64,000 bases of DNA, from NCBI GenBank assembly GCA_035507035.1, contig DATJOJ010000020.1, positions 1-64,000 of the forward strand, given 5' to 3'. Under the pieces are notes generated by a model that had not been told where the DNA came from, did not search any database, and worked only from the letters and a program-made list of their open reading frames with translations. This DNA comes from DATJOJ01 sp035507035. GTDB lineage: Bacteria; Acidobacteriota; Terriglobia; Terriglobales; Acidobacteriaceae. Each line of letters starts with the position of its first letter. Positions within the stretch are counted from its first letter, which is position 1. Shown one piece after another: positions 47,669-56,007 of this stretch. Made by a program: the position numbers and the translations under genes.

Positions 47669-48061
47669 ATGCGAAGCGACGAGATTCTCGACGACCTCCA
47701 CATACGAATCCTCAGAGTCAGCGAGGATCTGCGCGCCATTCAACAACAGCTGAATTGCGCCGCGATGCAAGCGCCGGGCGACCCGGAATTAATGGAAGCG
47801 CTTTGCCAGGCTCCCGAGATCGAGTCGCTGCACGTACTGAAAGCCGCGCTCGATCAGATGCGACACTTCCTCTGGTTTTACATGCAGGTGATGACCAGCG
47901 AATCGGAGGATGCGGAACAATTGCGGGAGACCATCCGTCAAAAACCGGCGGACGAAAGCGTGTTCAGCCCAAGAATTCTTGCCGCAGAAAAATTCCGGCA
48001 AGCGGCGGATGCGGCGTTGCTGCAGTTCCTCTCTGACGGGAAAATCCGAAAGCCAAACTAA
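47669..48061 (+). CDS. Conserved hypothetical helical protein (130 residues)
   Basis: The protein is predicted mostly helical (DEILDDLHIRILRVSEDLRAIQQQL, LHVLKAALDQMRHFLWFYMQVMTSE). It has no motif, signal peptide or membrane segment, and its family is not recognised. It is unrelated in strand and function to the ribosomal superoperon that follows. Low-confidence real gene. Confidence 0.6.
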   Translation: MRSDEILDDLHIRILRVSEDLRAIQQQLNCAAMQAPGDPELMEALCQAPEIESLHVLKAALDQMRHFLWFYMQVMTSESEDAEQLRETIRQKPADESVFSPRILAAEKFRQAADAALLQFLSDGKIRKPN

Positions 48062-48123
48062 GTCAGCTTTAGCTTCTAGCAATTCCACGGAAGGCTCCGA
48101 CTACTAAAACAACAACGGCTGCT

Positions 48124-48525
48124 CTATTTCGGCGCGATTCGGCGCTTGCGGAGGGAATGCATGATCACGGCGCCACTAATGGAGAATGACAAAATTGCGC
48201 CGAGCGCCATGGTCTGAGTGATTTGAGCGCGCAAGCCGAAAGCGTCGCCAAAAACCGCGATCAAGGCGCAAAGAATTCCGATGATATTCAACCACTTGGG
48301 GGCACGCAGCGGTTCGTTCTGTTGACGATTGTAGAGGGTGATTTGCAGAAGAAGAGCAGCCAATCCGATGGCTGCAACCACAACCACGGCGAGCGGACTA
48401 TGAAAAGCCCGAGGCTTGGTGTAGAGAATAACTAAAGCGAGCAGGCCGCAGAGAATGCCTGCTCCGACTACCGTCCAACGCCGTCCCGAGTTGTGGGTAG
48501 ACGGTTCGGCCACGGTTGTAATCAA
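48124..48525 (-). CDS. Small membrane protein with four predicted helices
   Basis: The 133-residue protein has about four hydrophobic segments (VVGAGILCGLLALVIL, LAVVVVAAIGLAALLLQI, IIGILCALIAVFGDAFG, and GAILSFSISGAVIMHSL) and a basic C-terminus. Function unknown. It lies 6 bp downstream of rplQ, probably at the end of the ribosomal transcript. Confidence 0.72.
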   Translation of the reverse strand: MITTVAEPSTHNSGRRWTVVGAGILCGLLALVILYTKPRAFHSPLAVVVVAAIGLAALLLQITLYNRQQNEPLRAPKWLNIIGILCALIAVFGDAFGLRAQITQTMALGAILSFSISGAVIMHSLRKRRIAPK

Positions 48526-48531
48526 GCGTGA

Positions 48532-49032
48532 CTAGCTCTTATCTTCTCCTTCGGCGCCGGGAGCGGGATGTTCAACACCGCCCTGCGTTTGGGCCTCGTC
48601 CATCGCTCGCTTAGCTTCTTCAGCGCGCTTAGTGCGGGCTTCAGCACGCTTCTGGCGCTTCTCATCGATGATCTTTTCACTGCCCAGAAGTTCGATGAAA
48701 GCTTTGTCGGCGCCATCGCCCTTTTGCCAGCCGGTACGCACGATGCGCAGGTATCCACCTTGACGGTCCCCGAAGCGCGGACCGAGGGTATCGAACAGCT
48801 TGTCGACGGCGGCGTCGGTCATCAGATATGCATAGGCCTGGCGGCGCGCGGGGAGATCGCCGCGCTTGCCGAGGGTAATCATCTTTTCGACCAAAGGACG
48901 CATGGCCTTGGCCTTAGGGACAGTGGTCTCGATCCGCTCTTCAACCAGAAGGGAAGTGACCAGATTCCGCAGCAAGGAGCGGCGGTGCGATGTAGTACGT
49001 CCCAGTTTCCAACCTGCAACTTTGTGACGCAT
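48532..49032 (-). CDS. rplQ: 50S ribosomal protein L17
   Basis: L17 binds 23S rRNA near the exit tunnel. The N-terminus MRHKVAGWKLGRTTSHRRSLLRNLVTSLLVEERIETT is diagnostic. The 166 residues exceed the usual 120-130 because of a charged C-terminal tail (KRAEARTKRAEEAKRAMDEAQ). It closes the alpha operon, 141 bp after rpoA. Confidence 0.97.
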   Translation of the reverse strand: MRHKVAGWKLGRTTSHRRSLLRNLVTSLLVEERIETTVPKAKAMRPLVEKMITLGKRGDLPARRQAYAYLMTDAAVDKLFDTLGPRFGDRQGGYLRIVRTGWQKGDGADKAFIELLGSEKIIDEKRQKRAEARTKRAEEAKRAMDEAQTQGGVEHPAPGAEGEDKS

Positions 49033-49078
49033 AAGAAAGCCTCAGTATGGCTCGGTAAGGAGCCGGTGTAATAACGTT

Positions 49079-49170
49079 GCGAGCCAACCGCGCGACGTCG
49101 TAAGAAACACGACGGTTCGCGCGGCTCGCCCAGATCCTTCGCTGCGCAATGAACGCTTGCCCAGGATGAC
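49079..49170. repeat. Long hairpin and intergenic repeat between rpoA and rplQ
   Basis: The GCGAGCC (49079) / GGCTCGC, GCGCGA / TCGCGC and CGTCGT / ACGACG arms fold into a bulged hairpin of about 19 bp at 49079-49129 with an AAGAAAC loop. It is followed by CAGATCCTTCGCTGCGC and AGGATGAC, a phrase that resembles common intergenic repeats of Acidobacteria. It could stabilise or process the mRNA between rpoA and rplQ. Confidence 0.6.
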
Positions 49171-49173
49171 AAC

Positions 49174-50208
49174 TTACAGATCGTTATCCGGACCGTAGAA
49201 CGAGGGCGCCAAAACCTGATTCGAGGTTGGTCCAGGCACGGCGTTACCGTGCTCATCGATCTTCATGCCCAAGCTCAAGCCCATGGTCGAGAGAATTTCC
49301 TTGATCTCGTTCAGGGACTTGCGGCCGAAATTCTTGGTTTTCAGCATTTCTGCTTCGGTCTTCTGCACCAGCTCGCCAATCGTCTGAATGTTGGCATTCT
49401 TCAGGCAGTTGTAGCTGCGGACCGAAAGTTCGAGCTCTTCCACCGAGCGATTGAGGTTTTCATTGCGAATCTCCGGCTTGCGTTCTTCCGACGAGGTGCT
49501 GGTCTCGATATCTTCCTCGAAGTTGATGAAGATGTTCATGTGGTCTTTCAGCAGCTTCGCGGCCAAGCCGATGGAATCAGCGGGCGTAACGGAGCCGTTG
49601 GTCCACACTTCGAGAGTCAACTTGTCGTAGTCGGTGATTTGCCCGAGACGCGCGGCTTCCACGGTGTAATTGCATTTGCGCACCGGGGAGTGCACGGAAT
49701 CGATCGGAATGAATCCGATGCCGAGGTCGTCTTCGAAATTCTTGTCGGCGGAGACGTAGCCACGAGCGCGCTTCAAACGCATTTCCATGTCGAGCTTGCC
49801 GCCTTCGCTGATGGTGGCAATGTAAACGTCTTTATCGAGAACCTCGACATCGGCGTCGGCTTCGATCATGCCAGAGGTGACAACCCCCGGCTGATCCGAG
49901 CGCAGGTAGATGGCCTTTGGCGCATCCCCCGCGAGCTTGAAGGGAATTTGCTTGAGGTTCAAGATGATGTCGGTGGCGTCTTCGACAACCCCGGGAATCG
50001 ACTGGAATTCGTGCAGCACGCCTTCAATCTTGACCGCGGTTACAGCTGCGCCTTCGATTGAGCTCAACAACACGCGACGCAAAGCGTTGCCGATGGTGGT
50101 GCCGAAGCCGCGTTCAAACGGCTGCGCCCAGAAGATTCCATATTTATCGGTTAGCGTCGAGGTATCGACGGCGAGACGTTTCGGTTTTTGAAAACCCTTC
50201 CAAAGCAT
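49174..50208 (-). CDS. rpoA: RNA polymerase alpha subunit
   Basis: Alpha dimerises to nucleate RNA polymerase and its C-terminal domain contacts UP elements and regulators. The 344 residues match the family. The N-terminal domain has ERGFGTTIGNALRRVLLSSIEGAAVTAVKIEGVLHEFQSIPGVVEDATDIILNLK. The C-terminal domain (SVEELELSVRSYNCLKNANIQTIGELVQKTEAEMLKTKNFGRKSLNEIKEIL) is complete. It is followed by rplQ. Confidence 0.98.
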   Translation of the reverse strand: MLWKGFQKPKRLAVDTSTLTDKYGIFWAQPFERGFGTTIGNALRRVLLSSIEGAAVTAVKIEGVLHEFQSIPGVVEDATDIILNLKQIPFKLAGDAPKAIYLRSDQPGVVTSGMIEADADVEVLDKDVYIATISEGGKLDMEMRLKRARGYVSADKNFEDDLGIGFIPIDSVHSPVRKCNYTVEAARLGQITDYDKLTLEVWTNGSVTPADSIGLAAKLLKDHMNIFINFEEDIETSTSSEERKPEIRNENLNRSVEELELSVRSYNCLKNANIQTIGELVQKTEAEMLKTKNFGRKSLNEIKEILSTMGLSLGMKIDEHGNAVPGPTSNQVLAPSFYGPDNDL

Positions 50209-50320
50209 TGTTATTCTCCTTCGACCATGTGGCTCAATTCCGGCTTCCTGAAGCGGTCCAGGTTCAGGTCAAACGCCGGAAAAGGCTGATCTGGTGCGAA
50301 TTGGACCAAAAAAACTGTCG

Positions 50321-50366
50321 TTGGTCGTTGGCTATTGGTCGCAAGCACGTTTTTGCCAACGACCAA
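50321..50366. repeat. Family-B spacer repeat with perfect 12-bp inverted repeat (rpoA-rpsD)
   Basis: TTGGTCGTTGGC at 50321-50332 is the exact inverse of GCCAACGACCAA at 50355-50366, around a 22-base loop, in the spacer between rpsD and rpoA. The same 12-mer pair occurs at 51594-51644, and single copies at 51105-51116. It is a shared element of at least three ribosomal spacers. Confidence 0.8.
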
Positions 50367-50389
50367 GGACGAACGCCAACAACGCCCGT

Positions 50390-51019
50390 CTACTTGCTGT
50401 ACAACTCTACGATCAGCTGCTCATTGACCGGCAGCTGAATTTCTTCGCGCTTGGGCAATGACAAAACCTTGCCCTTGTAATTGTCGCGATCAATTTCCAG
50501 CCAAGTGGGAGCGGGCTGATGGCTGGCGAAGTCCTTTGATGACTCCAGAATCGCCAGCTTCTTGCTGTTCTCGCGAACGGCGATTTCCTCGCCGACGCTC
50601 ACCTGGTAGGACGGGATGTTAACCTTGCGCCCGTTTACTTGCACGTGACCATGGCGCACGAGCTGGCGCGCTTGGCGGCGGGAACTGCCGAAGCCGAGGC
50701 GGAAAACTACGTTGTCCAGCCGGCGCTCGAGCTGCTGCAGGAGCATCTCGCCGGTCACACCCTTGGTCCGCGCAGCTTTTTCGAAGTAGTTGCGGAACTG
50801 GGTTTCCTGGGTAAAGTAAATGCGTTTCGTCTTCTGCTTTTCGCGCAGTTGCAGGCCATAGCCGACGATTTTGGCCTTGCGGTCTTTTCCGTGCTGGCCG
50901 GGCGCGAAGTTGCGCTTCTCGATGGGACACTTATCGCTGAAGCACTTAGTGCCTTTGAGGAACAGCTTAATGCCCTCGCGGCGGCAGAGACGACAGACAG
51001 GATCGGTATAGCGTGCCAA
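50390..51019 (-). CDS. rpsD: 30S ribosomal protein S4 (zinc form)
   Basis: S4 nucleates 16S rRNA folding and can regulate its operon. The 209 residues include the S4 domain (NVVFRLGFGSSRRQARQLVRHGHVQVNGRKVNIPSY). The N-terminal zinc-type cysteines are Cys9, Cys12, Cys26 and Cys31. It follows rpsK and precedes rpoA. Confidence 0.98.
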   Translation of the reverse strand: MARYTDPVCRLCRREGIKLFLKGTKCFSDKCPIEKRNFAPGQHGKDRKAKIVGYGLQLREKQKTKRIYFTQETQFRNYFEKAARTKGVTGEMLLQQLERRLDNVVFRLGFGSSRRQARQLVRHGHVQVNGRKVNIPSYQVSVGEEIAVRENSKKLAILESSKDFASHQPAPTWLEIDRDNYKGKVLSLPKREEIQLPVNEQLIVELYSK

Positions 51020-51078
51020 TTTGCTTCTCCTTTAGATGACCGGTTTACAGGCTTGGCTTCAACCCTTCTTCCCGGACG

Positions 51079-51148
51079 TTAAAACCGTCGTTGGTCCTCC
51101 GTCCTTGGTCGTTGGCCAAAGCTCCAACCCAAGGACCATTTCAAGAAA
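51079..51148. repeat. Family-B spacer repeat (rpsK-rpsD)
   Basis: The spacer is filled with GTCGTTGGTCC and CTTGGTCGTTGGCC words, then CCAAGGACC in inverted sense. AAAACCGTCGTTGGTC also occurs, reversed, at about 63770-63788 next to rplB. It shares TTGGTCGTTGGC with two other spacers. Confidence 0.75.
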
Positions 51149-51580
51149 TCAAACTCGGCGCCGCTTTGGCGGACGGCAGCCGTTGTGCGGAATCGGAGTC
51201 GAATCCTTGATGTTTCGCACTTCGATGCCGGCAGCAGCCAGTGCACGGATTGCCGACTCACGACCCGAACCCGGACCGCTTACGCGGACTTCCACGCTGC
51301 GCACACCGTGATCGCGAGCCATGTTGGCAGCGTTCATTGCGGCCTGCTGAGCGGCAAATGGCGTCCCTTTACGCGATCCGCGGAAGCCGAGCGAACCCGA
51401 ACTCTTCCATGAAAGCGTGTTACCCGCCGGATCGGTGATGGTCACGATGGTGTTGTTGAAAGACGCCTGAATATGCGCCACGCCATGCGAGACGTGCTTG
51501 CGCTCTTTCTTCTTGAACGTCTTTTTCTTGCCTTTTTTCTCCGGCGCTGCCGCGCCGGCTGCTGCTGCCGGTTTTGCCAT
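51149..51580 (-). CDS. rpsK: 30S ribosomal protein S11
   Basis: S11 lies on the 30S platform near the mRNA. The ATG at 51580 is chosen because the frame to 51637 runs into spacer repeat. The 142-residue product has an Ala/Lys-rich N-terminal extension (PAAAAGAAAPEKKGKKKTF) of about 15 residues before the normal core (AHIQASFNNTIVTITD), and the family signature SGSLGFRGSRKGTPFAAQ and CRPPKRRRV end. Confidence 0.97.
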   Translation of the reverse strand: MAKPAAAAGAAAPEKKGKKKTFKKKERKHVSHGVAHIQASFNNTIVTITDPAGNTLSWKSSGSLGFRGSRKGTPFAAQQAAMNAANMARDHGVRSVEVRVSGPGSGRESAIRALAAAGIEVRNIKDSTPIPHNGCRPPKRRRV

Positions 51581-51661
51581 AGTCTTCTCGTCGTTGGTCG
51601 TTGGCTGTTGGCCGTCGGCAGCTTCGTGGTAGGCCAACGACCAAGGACCAACAACTGGATT
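51581..51661. repeat. Family-B spacer repeat with the same 12-bp inverted repeat (rpsM-rpsK)
   Basis: TTGGTCGTTGGC at 51594-51605 and GCCAACGACCAA at 51633-51644 again form a perfect 12-bp inverted repeat with a 27-base loop. The spacer also repeats GTTGGC/GTTGGCC words. Sequence is identical to the 50321-50366 arms although the flanking genes differ. Confidence 0.8.
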
Positions 51662-52048
51662 TTATGTCTTTGCCGCCGACTTCTTCTTGATCGCGACAGT
51701 GCCTTTGCGTGGTCCCTTGCGGGTACGCGCGTTGGTGTGCGTGCGTTGGCCGCGGACGGGCAAGTTGCGGCGATGACGGTATCCGCGATAAGAACCGATT
51801 TCGATGAGCCGCTTGATGTTCATCGAAATATCCTTACGCAAGTCGCCTTCGACCATGCCCTCAGACTCAATGACCTGGCGGATGCGGTTGACCTCGTCTT
51901 CGCCCAGATCCTGGACCTTCTTCATCGGATCCACCTTCGCCTGATCGAGAATGCGAGCGGCGCGCGGATTGCCGATGCCGTAAATGTAGGTCAGCGCGAT
52001 ATTCACGTGCTTGTTACGAGGAAGATCGACGCCTGCGATACGTGCCAT
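51662..52048 (-). CDS. rpsM: 30S ribosomal protein S13
   Basis: S13 contacts the P-site tRNA and the inter-subunit bridge. The 128 residues start with ARIAGVDLPRNKHVNIALTYIYGIG and end with RGQRTHTNARTRKGPRKGTVAIKKK, the family C-terminus. It follows rpmJ by 9 bp. Confidence 0.98.
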   Translation of the reverse strand: MARIAGVDLPRNKHVNIALTYIYGIGNPRAARILDQAKVDPMKKVQDLGEDEVNRIRQVIESEGMVEGDLRKDISMNIKRLIEIGSYRGYRHRRNLPVRGQRTHTNARTRKGPRKGTVAIKKKSAAKT

Positions 52049-52057
52049 AGAATTCCT

Positions 52058-52171
52058 TTATCCCTGACGTTGCTTGTGCTTCGAATTTTCGCAGATCACC
52101 CGCACCACGCCCTTGCGGTGGATGATCTTGCACTTGTCGCAAATTTTCTTAACCGATGCTCGTACTTTCAT
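52058..52171 (-). CDS. rpmJ: 50S ribosomal protein L36 (zinc form)
   Basis: This 37-residue protein lies between infA and rpsM. It reads KVRASVKKICDKCKII, then HRKGVVRVICENSKHKQRQG, with Cys11, Cys14, Cys27 and His32, the zinc-binding (C+) form. It is too small for common gene callers. Confidence 0.96.
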   Translation of the reverse strand: MKVRASVKKICDKCKIIHRKGVVRVICENSKHKQRQG

Positions 52172-52175
52172 AAAA

Positions 52176-52244
52176 CCCGTCCTTGGTCCTTGGTCGTTCG
52201 TCCTTGACCGATCGGCGCCGCGCTACCCTGCCACAGGCGCCCTT
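52176..52244. repeat. Family-B spacer repeat (infA-rpmJ)
   Basis: TTGGTCCTTGGTCGTTCG at 52183-52200 is shared exactly with 55936-55953 near rplO. It belongs to the same GTTGGTC / CTTGGTC word family. Confidence 0.7.
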
Positions 52245-52463
52245 TCATTTATATCGATATACGATTCTTCCGCGATTCAGATCGTAAGGCGAAAGTTCGA
52301 CGGCTACTTTGTCGCCGGGAAGAATACGAATAAAATTCTTCCGCATTTTCCCTGAAACATGCGCCAATACCTGGTGCTTGTTCTCCAGTTCCACTCGAAA
52401 CATCGCATTGGGCAGCGGTTCTAAGACCGTTGCCATCACCTCAATCGCGTCTTCTTTACTCAT
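52245..52463 (-). CDS. infA: Translation initiation factor IF-1
   Basis: IF-1 blocks the A site during initiation. The 72-residue OB-fold protein has VLEPLPNAMFRVELENKHQVLAHVSGKMRKNFIRILPGDKVAVELSPYDLNRGRIVYRYK, complete and normal in length. It lies between map and rpmJ. Confidence 0.98.
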   Translation of the reverse strand: MSKEDAIEVMATVLEPLPNAMFRVELENKHQVLAHVSGKMRKNFIRILPGDKVAVELSPYDLNRGRIVYRYK

Positions 52464-52545
52464 TCGCTCCTAGCTTCTAACTCCTAGCTTCTAGCTAAAT
52501 CTGGCGGCTCTTGGCTGGAAACCAGGAGCCAGCAGCTAGAAGCTG
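52464..52545. repeat. Family-A spacer repeat (map-infA)
   Basis: The spacer is built from variants of CTAGCTTCTAGCT and GCTCTTGGCTGG / CCAGGAGCC, giving overlapping small hairpins. It is the first of nine spacers of the superoperon with this AGCT-based word. Confidence 0.7.
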
Positions 52546-53298
52546 CTACTGCGTCAAAATCATTGGCCCGTCTTTGGTCACAGCGACACAGTGCTCAAAG
52601 TGGGCGCTGCAACTGCCATCTTCGGTCACCGCGGTCCACTTGTCGTCGAGGACGCGCGCGCCAGGCTTGCCGAAATTCACCATCGGCTCGATGGCGATGA
52701 CCATGCCTTCCCGGAGCCGGGCGCCATGACCACGAGCGCCGAAGTTCGGAACCTGCGGTTCCTCGTGCAGCTTGGTGCCAATGCCGTGCCCGACGAACTC
52801 ACGCACTACACTGAAACCGTGAGATTCGACATATTCTTGCACCGCGGCGCCCACGTCGCCAACAGCGTTACCGACCCGCGCCTGCTCAATGCCCTTGTAA
52901 AGCGAGGCCTCGGTGACCTCGAGCAGCTTCTGTACTTCGGGCTTGACGCCGCCGTTTACCGGGACGGTGATGGCTGCGTCGCCATAGTATCCGTCGAGCA
53001 CCACGCCGCAATCGATGGAAACGATGTCGCCGGACTTCAGCGCCCGTTTTTCTGACGGGATGCCGTGGACAATCTCTTCATTCACCGAGGTGCAAAGCAC
53101 GCAAGGGTAATCGTAGTACCCCTTGAATGCAGGCTTCGCGCCCAGTTCCCGAATCTTCTTTTCGGCGGCCCGCTCGAGATCCATGGTCGTGACCCCGGGA
53201 GCAACCATGCCGCGCAGATAATCGAGCACCTCGCGAACGATGTGCCCGCTACGCCGCATCTTCTCGATTTCCGTCGCCGATTTGCAAACGATCGCCAT
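52546..53298 (-). CDS. map: Methionine aminopeptidase
   Basis: This di-metal enzyme removes N-terminal Met after deformylation by def in the same genome. The 250 residues have the family sites: His in CTSVNEEIVHGIP, the Asp ligands in GDIVSIDCGVVLDGYYGDAA, then EFVGHGIGTKLHEEPQ and GMVIAIEPMVN, and the Glu-containing end segment TAVTEDGSCSAHFEH. It starts 3 bp after adk. Confidence 0.98.
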   Translation of the reverse strand: MAIVCKSATEIEKMRRSGHIVREVLDYLRGMVAPGVTTMDLERAAEKKIRELGAKPAFKGYYDYPCVLCTSVNEEIVHGIPSEKRALKSGDIVSIDCGVVLDGYYGDAAITVPVNGGVKPEVQKLLEVTEASLYKGIEQARVGNAVGDVGAAVQEYVESHGFSVVREFVGHGIGTKLHEEPQVPNFGARGHGARLREGMVIAIEPMVNFGKPGARVLDDKWTAVTEDGSCSAHFEHCVAVTKDGPMILTQ

Positions 53299-53301
53299 GA
53301 G

Positions 53302-54003
53302 TCAACAGCCGTGCCGCTCAATCTCGTGAAAGATCTGCTCTGACACCTGGTCGACCGGGAGCGCACCGTTCACCAGAGCCACTCTGCCCTGCCGCCCATA
53401 GTAGTCAATCACTGGGCGAGTCAGTTTTTCGTACGTCTGCAGACGTTCGCGAATGACTTCTTCGCGATCATCGTTGCGGGTAACCAGCTTGGAACCGTCA
53501 AGGTCACAAAGTTCATCGACGCGCGGTGGCTGAAGATGGACGTTGTAGATTGTTCCACAAGCGGGGCAGGACCTTCGTCCAGTGAGCCGGGATAATAAGT
53601 CATTATAATCGACATCGATCTGAACGACAATCGGCAGGCACTTGCCAGGATTTGATTTGTCAAAGAGCTCGTGCTTCAAGAACTCGTCTAGCCAGCCGGC
53701 CTGGCCGGGTGTGCGCGGAAAGCCGTCGAGAATAAAACCGGGATCGCAATCAGCCTCCCGAAGCCGCTCCGCCACCATGCCGTACAACAACTCATCAGGG
53801 ACAAGCTGGCCGCGGGCCATAATCTCTTTCGCTTGTAACCCGAGCGACGTCCCTTTGCAGACATGCTCCCGCAGCAAATCTCCGGTCGAAATCTGCGGGA
53901 TGCCATAACGTTCGGCGATGAGTTTGGCCTGCGTGCCCTTGCCAGCGCCCGGCGGCCCCATCAAAATTATCGGTCCCACACAACGCGAAGTAACTTCCGC
54001 CAT
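53302..54003 (-). CDS. adk: Adenylate kinase (zinc LID form)
   Basis: This enzyme keeps the AMP/ADP/ATP balance. The ATG at 54003 fits the family; an upstream codon at 54027 is possible. The 233 residues include the P-loop GPPGAGKGTQAKLIAERYG and the LID with a zinc pattern CPACGTIYN ... CDLDG. It lies between secY and map, the normal place. Confidence 0.97.
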   Translation of the reverse strand: MAEVTSRCVGPIILMGPPGAGKGTQAKLIAERYGIPQISTGDLLREHVCKGTSLGLQAKEIMARGQLVPDELLYGMVAERLREADCDPGFILDGFPRTPGQAGWLDEFLKHELFDKSNPGKCLPIVVQIDVDYNDLLSRLTGRRSCPACGTIYNVHLQPPRVDELCDLDGSKLVTRNDDREEVIRERLQTYEKLTRPVIDYYGRQGRVALVNGALPVDQVSEQIFHEIERHGC

Positions 54004-54097
54004 TAAGTTGGCCTCAGTTCCCCTCACCCCGATTTATCCGGCGCAACCCGCTGCGCTCGGACTAACAACCATTTTCGCTAATCTACCCCTGATCTTT

Positions 54098-55486
54098 CTA
54101 CGACCACGTTCGGCGGCCACGAATTCTTCCGCTTTTTGGCGTGAATCCGTCATAGTGCCGCATGATGAGCTGGGCTTCGACCTGCGTTACCGTGTCCATT
54201 GCCACGCCGACGACGATCAGCAGCGACGTACCGCCAAAATAGAACGAGACTCCCAAGCCGTTGGTCACCCAAGCAGGTAATCGCTCAAAAAAGGCACCAA
54301 TCGGCCCCCATAGGTGGTTGAGGTGGATGCCGGCGATCATCCACTCGGGGATGAAGGAAATGATGATGAGGTACAACGCGCCTACAAGAGTAATGCGCGT
54401 CAGAATTTCGTTGATATGATCAGCGGTGCGCTTGCCCGGACGAATGCCGGGAATGAAGCCGCCATATTTGCGCATGTTGTCCGCGACTTCGTTGGGGTTG
54501 AAGACGATGGAAACGTAGAAGTAAGCGAAGAAAACGATGCCAACGGCATAGAGCAACGTATACAGAGGCTCGCCCCAGCCCAGCCAGCGAATCACATCGC
54601 CGAAATAGCGGTTATTGCGCAGGCCATAGCCGACCATCTGCGGCATGCTCAAGATCGAAGAAGCGAAGATCACGGGCATGACGCCGCCTGCGTTCACGCG
54701 CAAGGGCAAATGAGTGGATTGACCACCCATGACTTTGCGTCCTACGACCCGTTTGGCATATTGAACGGGAATTCGCCGCTCACTGCGTTCGACGTAAACG
54801 ATGAAGGCGACGACCAGCACCATCAGGACGACCAACATCAGCATGGCGATGGGGGTGAACGGTCCCCAAGCTGCGTTCTTTGCTTTATCCAGTAAATCGG
54901 CGACGCCGCGTGGCAAACCCACCACGATACCGGCAAAAATCAGCAGCGACATTCCGTTTCCTACGCCGCGCTCGGTAATTTGTTCACCCAGCCACATGAT
55001 GAAAGCGCTGCCCGTGGTCAGGGTCAGCATCGTCATCAGCAGAAAACCGACGCCGGGGTTGACCACGAAATCGCCGGATTTTTCAAGGCTGATCGCAATT
55101 CCGAGCGATTGCACCGCGCTAAGGACAACCGTGAGGTAGCGGGTCCACTGAGTAATTTTCTTCCGCCCGAGTTCGCCTTCCTTCTGCAGCTTGGCCAGTG
55201 GCTCGTAAACCACCGTCAACAGTTGCAGAATGATCGATGCCGTTATGTAGGGCATGATGCCAAGAGCGAACACCGTCAGGCGACGTAATTGTCCACCGGA
55301 GAACAGATCGACAAACCCGAGGAAACTGCCCCGGTTCTGATCGAAGAATTGCTGCAGCTTGTCGGCGTTAACGCCGGGGGTCGGAATGTGACCGCCCAGG
55401 CGATAGACCGCCAACAACGCCAACGTGAACAGAATGCGCTTGCGCAGATCAGGAATGCGGAAGATGTTGGCAAATTTCTCAAACAT
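54098..55486 (-). CDS. secY: Preprotein translocase subunit SecY
   Basis: SecY is the channel of the general secretion system. The 462 residues show ten membrane segments and the signature GGHIPTPGVNADKLQQFF near the N-terminus, and the plug and pore features are normal. Its ATG overlaps the rplO stop by one base (TAATG), a coupling signal. It precedes adk. Confidence 0.98.
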   Translation of the reverse strand: MFEKFANIFRIPDLRKRILFTLALLAVYRLGGHIPTPGVNADKLQQFFDQNRGSFLGFVDLFSGGQLRRLTVFALGIMPYITASIILQLLTVVYEPLAKLQKEGELGRKKITQWTRYLTVVLSAVQSLGIAISLEKSGDFVVNPGVGFLLMTMLTLTTGSAFIMWLGEQITERGVGNGMSLLIFAGIVVGLPRGVADLLDKAKNAAWGPFTPIAMLMLVVLMVLVVAFIVYVERSERRIPVQYAKRVVGRKVMGGQSTHLPLRVNAGGVMPVIFASSILSMPQMVGYGLRNNRYFGDVIRWLGWGEPLYTLLYAVGIVFFAYFYVSIVFNPNEVADNMRKYGGFIPGIRPGKRTADHINEILTRITLVGALYLIIISFIPEWMIAGIHLNHLWGPIGAFFERLPAWVTNGLGVSFYFGGTSLLIVVGVAMDTVTQVEAQLIMRHYDGFTPKSGRIRGRRTWS

Positions 55487-55923
55487 TACTGCAAAACCTC
55501 GAATTTTCCGCCGGCTTTGGTGATTTTTTCCTGGGCCGACTTGGAAAACTTGTGGGCGTGCACGGTCAACGGTTTCGAAAGTTCGCCGTCCCCAAGAACC
55601 TTGATCGGGAGCTGCGTGCGGACAACGCCGGCTTTCCGCAAATACTCAGGAGTAATCGTAGTTTCACCGAGCGCGGCAAGGCGCTCCAGGCTCACGATGT
55701 TGTACTCCTTACGGAAGATATTGGTGAAGCCGCGCTTCGGCATGCGGCGATGCAACGGCATCTGGCCGCCTTCAAAACCGCGAATCATGCGTGAACCGCT
55801 GCGTGAGCGCTGGCCCTTGTGTCCGCGGGTCGAAGTCTTGCCCATGCCAGAGCCCATGCCACGGCCTACGCGCTTGCGGTTCTCCGACGCCTTCTTTGGT
55901 GCTCGAATATTGGATAAGTTCAT
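55486..55923 (-). CDS. rplO: 50S ribosomal protein L15
   Basis: L15 is a late-assembly 50S protein. The N-terminus NLSNIRAPKKASENRKRVGRGMGSGMGKTSTRGHKGQRSRSG is the family signature, and the 145 residues are of normal length. It overlaps secY by one base. Confidence 0.98.
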   Translation of the reverse strand: MNLSNIRAPKKASENRKRVGRGMGSGMGKTSTRGHKGQRSRSGSRMIRGFEGGQMPLHRRMPKRGFTNIFRKEYNIVSLERLAALGETTITPEYLRKAGVVRTQLPIKVLGDGELSKPLTVHAHKFSKSAQEKITKAGGKFEVLQ

Positions 55924-56007
55924 AAAAATCCGTCGTTGGTCCTTGGTCGTTCGGCGCTGGCCTCCGCCTTTGAGGGCGAACTGATCGAAGGCAACCGACG
56001 CCCATTG
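55924..56007. repeat. Family-B spacer repeat (rpmD-rplO)
   Basis: GTCGTTGGTCCTTGGTCGTTCGGCGCTGG at the rplO side carries the same 18-base word as 52183-52200; the rest is GC-rich. It belongs to the family-B group. Confidence 0.7.
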
